This document shows positions 18,699 to 26,457 of a stretch of 44,609 bases of DNA, one piece after another (the stretch's first letter is position 1; each line of letters starts with the position of its first letter). The stretch is from an uncultured Clostridia bacterium (lineage in GTDB: Bacteria > Bacillota > Clostridia > TANB77 > CAG-508). Both the position numbers and the translations under genes were made by a program. Below the pieces are notes generated by a model, which ran no database searches, was not told the DNA's origin, and saw only the letters and a list, made by a program, of their open reading frames with translations. Where the stretch lies: contig CALXAD010000014.1 of assembly GCA_944386195.1 (NCBI GenBank), positions 1-44,609 of the forward strand, in the 5' to 3' direction.

Positions 18699-19386
18699 AT
18701 GAATGTATTAGTATTAGATGATGAAAAAGAGATAGCAGATTTAGTAGAAGTTTATTTACAAAATGAAAACTATAATGTTTATAAATTTTACACATCTGAA
18801 GAAGCTATAAACTGTATAAATACTGTATCCTTAGATATGGCAATTTTAGATATTATGATACAAGGAAAAAATGGTTTTGAAATATGTAAATATATAAGAG
18901 ATAAAGGATTAAAATTTCCTATAATAATGCTAACAGCAAAAATAGAAGATTATGATAAAATAAAAGGATTAACAATTCGGAGCAGATGACTATATTACTA
19001 AACCATTTAATCCGTTAGAATTAGTTGCTAGAGTAAAATCAGCTTTTAGAAGATACACACAATACAATACTGATACTAAATCAGATGATATTATTGAATT
19101 AAATGGATTAGTAGTAAATAAAAATGAACATAAATGTTTATTATATGACAAGGAAATTGAACTAACACCAATAGAATTTGATATATTACTTTATTTAATA
19201 ACTAATAAAAGTAAAGTAATTAGTTCAGAAGAACTATTTGAAAAGGTATGGAAAGAAAAATATTTCGATAGTAATAATACAGTTATGGTACATATAAGAA
19301 GAATAAGAGAAAAATTAAAAGAAGATTCCAAAAATCCTAAGTTTATAAAAACAGTATGGGGAGTGGGGTATAAAATAGATGGATAA
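18699..19386 (+). CDS. VanR-like response regulator, requires +1 shift at CGGA
   Basis: Read through one +1 shift this gives 228 residues closely resembling VanR-type regulators: receiver with D7/D8 and phosphorylation site D51, then a winged helix ending in KTVWGVGYKI. At 18978 the in-frame codon is CGG. Skipping the C gives GLTIGADDYITKPF, the conserved receiver C-terminus; the unshifted frame stops three codons later (TGA). The shifted Gly is residue 94. The kinase gene overlaps the end by 8 bases. No vanHAX genes are nearby, so it is not evidence of vancomycin resistance. Confidence 0.9.
18978..18981 (+). other. CGGA +1 frameshift site 1 (VanR-like gene)
   Basis: Codons ATT then CGG-A; the protein continues as Ile-Gly-Ala-Asp-Asp-Tyr. 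Zero-frame stop TGA at 18987-18989. Confidence 0.9.
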
Positions 19387-20464
19387 TAAAAATAAAAGAA
19401 TAAATAAAATAAAGATAAAATTATGGATGGAGTTAATGTCAAATATTATAATAGCTTTGGTAATTTCAATTATAATATATGTTATAATTGCTTTATTTTT
19501 TGAAAGCCTATTATCTGATTTGGTAGCTAGATTAAATTATGATTTATATAGTTGGATTGTATATAACAGGAGTGTTGTTGTTTATACATATATTGGTATA
19601 GTATTAGGTATAATTTTATATAAATTTATATCAAAATATGTAAATTCTATGAATGAACTTTATATGTCATTAGATAAAATTTTAAAAGAAGATAACGACA
19701 TCATTAAACTTCCTAATGAAATTAATCAATTTTCAGAAAGATTAAACGAAATAAAAAATGACTATATTGAAAGTAAAAACAAAGCAAAAGATGCAGAGCA
19801 AAAGAAAAATGATTTAATAATGTATATGGCACATGATTTAAAAACACCACTTACTTCAGTTATTGGTTATTTAACATTGCTTTCTGATGAAAAAGATATA
19901 TCAAAAGAATCGCAGGAAAAATATATTAAAATAGCATTAGACAAATCTTTGAGAGTAGAAGAATTAACAAACCAATTCTTTGATATAACAAGATATGATT
20001 TACATTCTATGCCTATTAATAAAAAAGAAATAAATATATCTTATTTATTAGAACAATTAGTGGATGAATGTTACCCAATGTTAGAAAAGAACAATTTAAA
20101 ATGTGAATTGAATATACCTAATAAAGTAATGTATATTGGTGATGGAGATAAATTAGCAAGAGCCTTTGATAATTTATTAAAAAATGCAATAAACTATAGT
20201 TATAAAGATACTACTATTGAAGTTAAACTTGAACAAATAGATGATAAAATTAAAATATCATTTAGAAATAAAGGAGATAAAATTCCTAAATATAAACTTG
20301 ATAAGATTTTTGAAAAATTTTATAGAGGAGATGACTCAAGAACTAGCACAACTGGTGGAGCAGGATTAGGACTGGCAATAACAAAAGAAATAATTGAATT
20401 ACACAATGGAAAAATAAGTGTAAAAAATGATGATGAATATATTGAATTTGATATTGAATTATAA
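19379..20464 (+). CDS. VanS-like sensor histidine kinase
   Basis: The product has 361 residues. Two membrane helices (about 21-42 and 66-84) enclose a short extracellular loop. A linker follows, then MAHDLKTPLTSVIGYL with phospho-acceptor H152, NLLKNAINYS and the GGAGLGLAI ATP-lid. The order and wording match VanS-type kinases. It is translated from an ATG overlapping the end of the regulator gene. The signal is unknown; the divergent C39-like surface protein is the best candidate target. Confidence 0.9.
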   Translation: MDNKNKRINKIKIKLWMELMSNIIIALVISIIIYVIIALFFESLLSDLVARLNYDLYSWIVYNRSVVVYTYIGIVLGIILYKFISKYVNSMNELYMSLDKILKEDNDIIKLPNEINQFSERLNEIKNDYIESKNKAKDAEQKKNDLIMYMAHDLKTPLTSVIGYLTLLSDEKDISKESQEKYIKIALDKSLRVEELTNQFFDITRYDLHSMPINKKEINISYLLEQLVDECYPMLEKNNLKCELNIPNKVMYIGDGDKLARAFDNLLKNAINYSYKDTTIEVKLEQIDDKIKISFRNKGDKIPKYKLDKIFEKFYRGDDSRTSTTGGAGLGLAITKEIIELHNGKISVKNDDEYIEFDIEL

Positions 20465-20468
20465 AGTG

Positions 20469-20497
20469 GATTAGCCTTAAAATGACTAATCTTTTTT
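20469..20497 (+). terminator. terminator after the VanS-like gene
   Basis: GATTAG (20469-20474) pairs with CTAATC (20486-20491), followed by TTTTTT. Confidence 0.7.
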
Positions 20498-20528
20498 GTA
20501 CTGGAAAATATTTCTTACTTATTTACAC

Positions 20529-20567
20529 AAACAAATGTTTACAAACAATAAAAAAGATGCTATAATA
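20529..20567 (+). promoter_or_regulatory. promoter with LexA/DinR-like box (SOS control)
   Basis: TTACAA (20539-20544) and TATAAT (20562-20567) are 17 bases apart. The palindrome AAACAAATGTTT (20529-20540) overlaps the -35 box and fits the Gram-positive SOS pattern GAAC-N4-GTTC except for the outermost bases. SOS control is expected for the mutagenic polymerase downstream. Confidence 0.55.
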
Positions 20568-20599
20568 ATTTTAAAATTATGGTATGGAGAGTGAGAACA

Positions 20600-21856
20600 A
20601 TGCAGAAATATTACTTGTGTATAGATTTAAAAACTTTCTATGCTTCTGTAGAGTGTGTAGAAAGAGGACTTGATCCTTTTAATACTAATTTAGTAGTAGC
20701 TGATACAAGCAGAGGAAAAGGTACAATTTGTCTAGCAGTATCTCCACGAATGAAAATGTTAGGTGTAAAGAATAGATGTAGAATTTATGAAATACCACCA
20801 AATATAAAATTTATAGCGGCAATTCCTCGTATGAAAAAATATATTGAATATTCGGCAAACATTTATGCAATATACTTAAAATATTTTTCAAAGGAAGATA
20901 TACATGTTTATTCAATAGATGAAGCATTTATAGATGCAACTAATTATTTAAAAATGTATCAAATGAATCCTATTGAGTTAGCAAAAACAATAATTAAAGA
21001 TATTTACACTACTTATAGAATAACTGCAACTGCAGGTATAGGTACAAATATGTATTTAGCGAAAATAGCTTTAGATATAACAGCTAAACATAGTGCAACA
21101 AATATAGGATATTTAGATGAAGAAAAATACAAAAAAGAATTATGGCATCATAAACCTTTAACTGATTTCTGGCAAATTGGAAAAGGTATAGAAAGAAGAT
21201 TAAATAAATTAGGAATATTTGATATGTATGATGTCGCTCATGCTGATCAAAAAAGATTATATAAGGAGTTTGGAATAAACGCAGAATATTTGATAGACCA
21301 TTCTTGGGGTAAAGAAAGCTGTACCATTGCAGATATAAAAGCATATAAGCCTAAGTCTAATTCCATCTCTAATAGTCAAGTTCTATTTGAAGATTATTCA
21401 TTTATAAAGGCAAGATTAGTTTTAAAAGAAATGGTGGAACTTGGAAGTATGAGGCTTATAGAAAACAATTTAGTAACAGATTCAGTAGGATTATATATTG
21501 GATATTCTAAAGATATTATAAAAGCAACTGGAGGAACTAAAAGATTATCTAACTGTACTAATGTATATTCAGAACTTTTAAAGGCATTTTTAGAAATATA
21601 TGATAAAACTACTAATAAAGATGTGGCTATTAGAAGAATAGGAGTGAATTTTGCAAATGTAATAGAAACAGAAAATGTGCAATTAAATTTATTTACAGAT
21701 CAAGAAAAAATAGATAAAGAAAGAAAACTCGAATTAACAATGTCAAATATAAAGAACAAAATGGGAAAAAATACAATAATAAGAGGTATGGACTTAGAAG
21801 ATGGAGCAACAACAATGTTAAGAAATAAATTGGTAGGTGGTCATAATGCAAGCTAG
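20600..21856 (+). CDS. Y-family DNA polymerase, UvrX/UmuC type
   Basis: The product has 418 residues with catalytic residues D9 and D107/E108 (YSIDEAFID), the thumb/finger order of Y-family polymerases and a C-terminal sliding-clamp motif QLNLF. ATG 20600 follows GGAGAG; an in-frame ATG at 20579 precedes that site. It overlaps a YolD-like gene by 11 bases. The UvrX-YolD pair is typical of skin and SPbeta-type elements and conjugative elements, so it marks the start of mobile cargo here. Confidence 0.92.
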   Translation: MQKYYLCIDLKTFYASVECVERGLDPFNTNLVVADTSRGKGTICLAVSPRMKMLGVKNRCRIYEIPPNIKFIAAIPRMKKYIEYSANIYAIYLKYFSKEDIHVYSIDEAFIDATNYLKMYQMNPIELAKTIIKDIYTTYRITATAGIGTNMYLAKIALDITAKHSATNIGYLDEEKYKKELWHHKPLTDFWQIGKGIERRLNKLGIFDMYDVAHADQKRLYKEFGINAEYLIDHSWGKESCTIADIKAYKPKSNSISNSQVLFEDYSFIKARLVLKEMVELGSMRLIENNLVTDSVGLYIGYSKDIIKATGGTKRLSNCTNVYSELLKAFLEIYDKTTNKDVAIRRIGVNFANVIETENVQLNLFTDQEKIDKERKLELTMSNIKNKMGKNTIIRGMDLEDGATTMLRNKLVGGHNAS

Positions 21857-22163
21857 CAAAAGTTCAAGAGCAAAGCAATTTTTACCATTCGATGCCTTAA
21901 AAGGATTACAAGAGGCATTGCGAGAAAAAGAAATTGAATATGAGGAAAAAAGGGAACTATCTGAAGAAACTTTAAATGAATTAGATAGTATTTTTAATAG
22001 AATAGAGGTAGGTTGCAAAGTAAAAATAAAATATTACAAAAATCGTAAATATAACGAAATTATAGGGTTAGTAACCAGTATTGATTTAATTAAAAAGAAA
22101 ATCCAGATAAATAAAGAATTTAATATTAGTGTTTCAGATATAGCAAATATAGATATAAAATAA
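21846..22163 (+). CDS. YolD-like protein
   Basis: The product has 105 residues beginning QASKSSRAKQFLPFDALKGL and ending in a small beta-domain (VKIKYYKNRKYNEIIGLVTSID), the YolD-like family pattern. ATG 21846 follows AGGTGG. It partners the upstream Y-family polymerase, as in yqjX-yqjW of the skin element. Its biochemical role is not known. Confidence 0.85.
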   Translation: MQASKSSRAKQFLPFDALKGLQEALREKEIEYEEKRELSEETLNELDSIFNRIEVGCKVKIKYYKNRKYNEIIGLVTSIDLIKKKIQINKEFNISVSDIANIDIK

Positions 22164-22266
22164 AGCAAAATCTAAAAAACCGTCAAAAAGTGGTACAGTA
22201 AAGGAATTAAAATACTCTTTTTTGTAAAATATAATAATGATAATGTTGCAAAAAGGAGTGAAAAAG

Positions 22267-22590
22267 ATGGTTTTTGATAAGTATTTCTATAAAAGAGATA
22301 ATATCCTAAAAAGACGAATCGAAGTAGATGCAAGTTTGTACGAAAAATTAAAAGAATTATCTAATATTTATGAAGCCTCTATCAATAAGTTAGTTAATGT
22401 CGCTATAATGGAAATGGTAGAAAACAATAATGTGAAATTATACGATAGACCAGATAATGAAATTACTGAATCACATAATTTTAATATAAGAGAATCTGCA
22501 TATAGAGAATTAGAAAAGTTAAGAGATAAACATCATTTGTCTATTTATAAACTTGTTAATATAGCTATATATAATGCAGTAAATAGTTAA
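22267..22590 (+). CDS. tandem ribbon-helix-helix-like DNA-binding protein
   Basis: The product has 107 residues containing two similar halves: RRIEVDASLYEKLKELSN...INKLVNVAIMEMVE and HNFNIRESAYRELEKLRDK...IYKLVNIAIYNAV. Each fits one strand and two helices of an Arc/CopG-type unit. A single chain could thus form the fold normally made by a dimer. ATG 22267 lies 9 bases after AAGGAG; an in-frame ATG upstream lacks a site. A terminator follows. Target unknown; plasmid- or element-maintenance regulators often have this fold. Confidence 0.6.
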   Translation: MVFDKYFYKRDNILKRRIEVDASLYEKLKELSNIYEASINKLVNVAIMEMVENNNVKLYDRPDNEITESHNFNIRESAYRELEKLRDKHHLSIYKLVNIAIYNAVNS

Positions 22591-22594
22591 TGTA

Positions 22595-22622
22595 AAAAAG
22601 CTAGAGAAATCTAGTTTTTTTA
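22595..22622 (+). terminator. terminator after the ribbon-helix-helix gene
   Basis: CTAGA and TCTAG arms with a GAAA tetraloop (22601-22614) flanked by A- and T-runs. It opens a 366-base stretch without a gene (22591-22956), which also contains the 0A-like box at 22648, the promoter at 22709 and a leader of about 200 bases. Confidence 0.7.
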
Positions 22623-22647
22623 TTTTTGCAAGAAAAATGTAGAAATT

Positions 22648-22654
22648 TGTCGAA
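22648..22654 (+). promoter_or_regulatory. single Spo0A-box-like heptamer
   Basis: TGTCGAA matches the known Spo0A recognition heptamer and lies 55 bases before the -35 box of the AbrB-like gene. One copy can occur by chance. Confidence 0.35.
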
Positions 22655-22708
22655 AAGTTTTTTTGCTTAGATACACCTAAACTGAAACAAAATTGACGGT
22701 AAAACGGA

Positions 22709-22737
22709 TTGACTAATTGGAAAAAAGTAACTATAAT
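22709..22737 (+). promoter_or_regulatory. strong promoter for the AbrB-like gene
   Basis: TTGACT (22709-22714) and TATAAT (22732-22737) with a 17-base spacer. The leader to the start codon is about 210 bases and contains AAAGGAGG at 22837 without an ATG, GTG or TTG behind it. Confidence 0.65.
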
Positions 22738-22956
22738 AAGAAAAAAGATGTCATATTTTATAGAAAAGAAGCGAAAATTAAATGTAATATAAAAGGAACA
22801 ATAAACTACCAATATAGATATGATAAATAATTTGGAAAGGAGGATATATTTAGAAGGCTTAAATTGTAATAATAGATGTACTATGAAATAGTAATATATG
22901 AACTATGAGCCATAATTTTAAAAAACATAAACAATATAGAAAGAGAGGAAAAAATT

Positions 22957-23376
22957 ATGGAACAAACATTACAAATTAAAGAAAGATTATTTACAAAAGT
23001 AGATGAATTAGGGAGAATAAAAATCCCAAGAAAAACACTCAATATATTAAATATACAAACAGGAGATAAATTATATATCTATAGAAGTGGTATAAATATA
23101 ATTTTAGAGAAGTCTAATTATAAAGTTGAAAAAGAAAAAGTATTTGAACAAAAAACAATAATTGAAAATGGAATTGAATACTGCATAGAAATTACTAGAA
23201 TAAAAAATTCAATATTAAGTGATAAAAAAGGATTATTACGAGCAGTTGATGAATTAGGAAGATGTGTTATTCCAATAGAAATACGAAAGGAATTACATAT
23301 ATCTGAAAATAATATTTTAAAAATATATATTAAAGATGATAGGATTATTTTAATAAAAAATCGTAGAAGTGCATAG
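22957..23376 (+). CDS. protein with two AbrB/SpoVT-type DNA-binding domains
   Basis: The product has 139 residues with two swapped-hairpin units: KVDELGRIKIPRKTLNILNI (about 15-34) and RAVDELGRCVIPIEIRKELH (about 95-114). AbrB-type regulators usually have one such unit per chain and dimerise; here both are in one chain. A consensus promoter lies upstream with a Spo0A-like box. It probably regulates element or transition-state genes; targets unknown. Confidence 0.8.
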   Translation: MEQTLQIKERLFTKVDELGRIKIPRKTLNILNIQTGDKLYIYRSGINIILEKSNYKVEKEKVFEQKTIIENGIEYCIEITRIKNSILSDKKGLLRAVDELGRCVIPIEIRKELHISENNILKIYIKDDRIILIKNRRSA

Positions 23377-23441
23377 AAAAATGAGGAATTTTAAGAAAAT
23401 ATGAAGGAATTGAAAACCAACAAAAAAACACTAACATAGTA

Positions 23442-23705
23442 TTAGTGTTCAAAGTATTTATCTGTATCAGCATATAGTTCATCAAGTGAAATACCTAATG
23501 CTATACAAATAGCTTTTGATTCAAAGTCTTTAACAAGCCTTTTATTGTTTTCAATTTCGTAAATATCTGCTTTATATATGGTTACACCAAGTAACTCTAA
23601 TTTACAGCATAAATCATATTGAGAAAGTCCACGATCTTCACGTATTCGTTTAAGATTTGTGCCAATAATATTAACATTATCATCTAATTTTCTTATAGTT
23701 CCCAC
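23442..23705 (-). CDS. XRE-family repressor-like protein
   Basis: The product has 87 residues with a Cro/C1-type helix-turn-helix (NLKRIREDRGLSQYDLCCKLELLGVTIYKADIYEIENNKR). The start GTG at 23705 follows AAAGGAGAG; longer forms have no ribosome site. It is divergent from the sigma-like gene at 23813, an arrangement typical of an element's regulatory switch. Confidence 0.8.
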   Translation of the reverse strand: MGTIRKLDDNVNIIGTNLKRIREDRGLSQYDLCCKLELLGVTIYKADIYEIENNKRLVKDFESKAICIALGISLDELYADTDKYFEH

Positions 23706-23812
23706 GAATAACTCTCCTTTCACAATTTCTACAAAAAGCATTTTATAATATTTTTTTAGCCTAATCGACAAACTGGGTTTGCCAAAATAAAATAGAAAGG
23801 GTGAAATTTATA

Positions 23813-24184
23813 ATGAAAAATGAAGAAAAATTAATAAGAGATGAATTATTAGAATTATTAAGAAAAGGTAAACTAAATAATAACCAAAGAGCAAAATTAA
23901 TGGATCTAATAGATGAAGATGACACAGCTACAGAAAACGAAAAAGAAAGATTTATGTTGTACTATGGAATTAATAAAAATGGTAGAAAACCTATGAAATT
24001 TAAACAAATTGCTCAAATTTATGGATGTAGTGATGCAGCAATTAGAAATTCTGTATATAGTATGAAACGAAAATTTCTAAAATATACAGATTTAAAAGAA
24101 AATTTAATTGTAAAAAATATAATTACTGAATGTAGAATGGAGATGGCTAATAGTGGAGAAAAAAATAAAAGTAGTGATTGCTGA
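23813..24184 (+). CDS. sigma-70 region 4-like DNA-binding protein
   Basis: The product has 123 residues with a C-terminal helix-turn-helix, KQIAQIYGCSDAAIRNSVYSMKRK, resembling region 4 of sigma factors, and an acidic N-terminal half. Start at ATG 23813 or GTG 23801; the AAAGGG site does not decide between them. It overlaps the receiver gene downstream by 32 bases, which suggests translational coupling. Confidence 0.6.
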   Translation: MKNEEKLIRDELLELLRKGKLNNNQRAKLMDLIDEDDTATENEKERFMLYYGINKNGRKPMKFKQIAQIYGCSDAAIRNSVYSMKRKFLKYTDLKENLIVKNIITECRMEMANSGEKNKSSDC

Positions 24185-24638
24185 TGATATGGAAATAATA
24201 GCAAAAAATATGAAATCAGTAATAGAAAGAAATTCCAAAGTTGAAAAAGTGGAGTGTGTTTATAATGGAGAAGATGAATTAAATGCAATATTAAATTTAA
24301 AACCAGATATTGTATTTACTGATATGCAAATGCCTAAAAGGACTGGATTAGAAGTTATAGAGGAAATAATGACAAATACAACTATTGAGAATAAGCCACA
24401 GTTTATACTTGTAACAGCTGATAGAGATAGCTCTTTAATTATAAAGTCAAGAGAATTAGGTTTTTATATTGAATATAAACCAATTAGTGATATTAGAATA
24501 AACGAATATATAGATGATTTTGAATTTATAAGAGATAGCAATAATAAAGAAGAAAAAAATATACAAAATGAGGAGAAAGTAAAAAAAGAATTTAAGAATG
24601 GAGTTTTTTTTAAAAAACTATTAAAAAGAAGTAAATAA
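24153..24638 (+). CDS. stand-alone receiver-domain protein
   Basis: The product has 161 residues. A complete receiver domain (D11/D12, phosphorylation site D57 in FTDMQMP, KP near 110) is followed not by a DNA-binding domain but by an acidic linker and a basic tail (FFKKLLKRSK). Start GTG 24153 lies within the previous gene. No histidine kinase is adjacent. It may act through protein contacts or respond to a kinase encoded elsewhere. Confidence 0.75.
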   Translation: MEKKIKVVIADDMEIIAKNMKSVIERNSKVEKVECVYNGEDELNAILNLKPDIVFTDMQMPKRTGLEVIEEIMTNTTIENKPQFILVTADRDSSLIIKSRELGFYIEYKPISDIRINEYIDDFEFIRDSNNKEEKNIQNEEKVKKEFKNGVFFKKLLKRSK

Positions 24639-24680
24639 TACAGATTTATTAAATAAAATGAGCAAATTTCCATAAAAAAC

Positions 24681-24709
24681 TTGTTTTAATTGACATAATA
24701 TGATACAAT
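24681..24709 (+). promoter_or_regulatory. promoter for the CYTH-like gene
   Basis: TTGTTT (24681-24686) and TACAAT (24704-24709) with a 17-base spacer. Confidence 0.4.
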
Positions 24710-24744
24710 AATGTAGTCAATAATAAAGATGGGAGAGTATTAAA

Positions 24745-25341
24745 TTGAGTAATGAAATAACAGTTAGTATAAATTGCTCACTACAAGAAATATATAATCT
24801 TTTAGAAAATAAAGGATTTTCGATAGTTGACAAGTACAATATGGAAGATATTTATTATATACAAAAAGATATTGATATAAAAAAACAAGCTATTGAAGAA
24901 ATTTTGAAAAATTATGTATTAATTAGAAAAGTTACTCAATTTATACCAGATAACTTTGTAGATAGTTATAATGTAAACAAATTAATATTTAAAAGCAAGG
25001 AAATAGCAACAGACGGATCTATTATTAGACAAGATAAAAAAGATTGTATTATTAAATTTATAAACGAGGGAATAGAGTTTATAGAAGCACTAGGCTACAA
25101 TGAATTAATGACTATAAACGAAAAAGCAATAGTATATGGAAAAGATGATTTACAATTAGTTATAAAAGATGTTGAAAATAGTGAAAATCTAATTGAAATT
25201 GAAACAAAAGAGAATAATGAAAAATTAGATACCATAGACAAACTAAAAAATATAGTTAGAGAATTACAAATTCCGATAAAGGCAAATAACTATTTTGTGA
25301 AAAAAGCTGAAATAGAATTAAAAAAACTAATAAATAATTAA
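24745..25341 (+). CDS. possible CYTH-like domain protein
   Basis: The product has 198 residues, starting at TTG 24745 after GGGAGAG. The layout (ITVSINCSLQEIYNLLENKGF, YIQKD, then repeated charged strands) recalls adenylate cyclase/thiamine triphosphatase CYTH proteins, but the ExExK motif is not visible at the N-terminus, so catalytic activity is doubtful. It precedes the LysR-type regulator. Confidence 0.45.
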   Translation: MSNEITVSINCSLQEIYNLLENKGFSIVDKYNMEDIYYIQKDIDIKKQAIEEILKNYVLIRKVTQFIPDNFVDSYNVNKLIFKSKEIATDGSIIRQDKKDCIIKFINEGIEFIEALGYNELMTINEKAIVYGKDDLQLVIKDVENSENLIEIETKENNEKLDTIDKLKNIVRELQIPIKANNYFVKKAEIELKKLINN

Positions 25342-25430
25342 AGGCGAAATAGTAATATATTTGCATAACAAGTTATATTTTTGTGTAGTATTTTATATTA
25401 AAAATACGAAACATTTTAGGAGAAATGTAT

Positions 25431-26331
25431 ATGGTTGATACAAATAACATAAACTTGAATTTATTAAGATTCTTTATTGTTTCAGCAGAATCAAAAAGTT
25501 TAGCAGAAGCAGGAGAGAAGATTGGTTATTCTTATTCTACTGTTTCAACAAGTATAAGCACTCTTGAAAATCAATTAGGAGTAAAACTTTTTACAAGAAA
25601 ACCATTAAAATTAACAGAAGTAGGAAATGATATTTATACAACTGTAAAAAGTGGATTTAAAGATATTGACTTTGCAATGGTAATAGCAGATTCCAAAAAT
25701 GATATTGAGCAAGGAAATATCTCTATTGGTTGTCCTAGTCATATTTCAGAGTTTTTCTTATTAGAACGAATATCAAAAGCAGTAAAAAAATATCCAAATC
25801 TTAAAATTAATTTAGATATGTCTTATGAATGTGAAGATTTAATTGACGCATTAAAAGATAATAAAATTAATTTTGCTATATTAGATAGAATACCAGTTGG
25901 TTATGAAAAAGATATAGAGATTAGAGAGATAAAAAAGATAGAAAACATATTCATAGCAGATAGAAAGATAGTTATAGACAATATAAATGAGTTAAATGAA
26001 TATAAATACATACTAGCTAATGAACAGAGAACAAATACTAAACTATTATCAGAAATATTAAAAAAATATAACATAGAGCTTAATACTGTACTAAGATGTC
26101 GGAATAACAGAACAAAGAGTAAACGCAGCAAAATTAGGAATTGGCATAGCTTATGTTTTAAAAGAAGCAGCTAAAAAAGCATTAAATAATAAAGAAGTGT
26201 ATGAAGTAAAATTACCAGATTTCGTAAAATTACCAGAGGCTAGTTTGGATCTAGTATATTTGAAAGGTCATCTAACAAAAGTAGATAAAGAATTTATAAA
26301 TAAGTTTTTGATAGAAAAGAATACAAATTAA
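25431..26331 (+). CDS. LysR-family transcription regulator, requires +1 shift at CGGA
   Basis: With one +1 shift the product is 299 residues, the normal LysR length. The N-terminal winged helix is NLLRFFIVSAESKSLAEAGE...VSTSISTLENQLGVKLFTR. A periplasmic-binding-like effector domain follows. At 26100 the codon after TGT is CGG; skipping C gives CGITEQRVNAAKLGIGIAYV, a classic LysR C-terminal segment. Unshifted reading runs 25 codons out of frame to a TAA. ATG 25431 is 8 bases from AGGAG; ATG 25425 is too close. Confidence 0.88.
26100..26103 (+). other. CGGA +1 frameshift site 2 (LysR-type gene)
   Basis: Codons TGT then CGG-A; the shifted frame gives Cys-Gly-Ile-Thr-Glu. The shifted Gly is residue 224. 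Confidence 0.88.
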
Positions 26332-26344
26332 GTATTCTTTTTTT
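26315..26344 (+). terminator. terminator after the LysR-type gene
   Basis: Ten-base arms (26315-26324 and 26332-26341) pair perfectly and are followed by T residues. The arm overlaps the stop codon region. Confidence 0.75.
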
Positions 26345-26393
26345 CGTAATATAGAACTTTGGAAATCTTGACAATAGTATCGAAGTTTGAGAA

Positions 26394-26422
26394 TTTACAA
26401 ATGCCTTAGTCCACTATATAAT
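26394..26422 (+). promoter_or_regulatory. promoter for the radical SAM gene
   Basis: TTTACA (26394-26399) and TATAAT (26417-26422) with a 17-base spacer, 35 bases before the start codon. Confidence 0.5.
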
Positions 26423-26457
26423 TCAATGGAGAAGTTAGATAGAGAGGATGTCAAAAT

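Noticed and set aside
17788..20464. Vancomycin resistance cluster
   Set aside because: Only VanRS-like regulators are present; there is no ligase or dehydrogenase gene.
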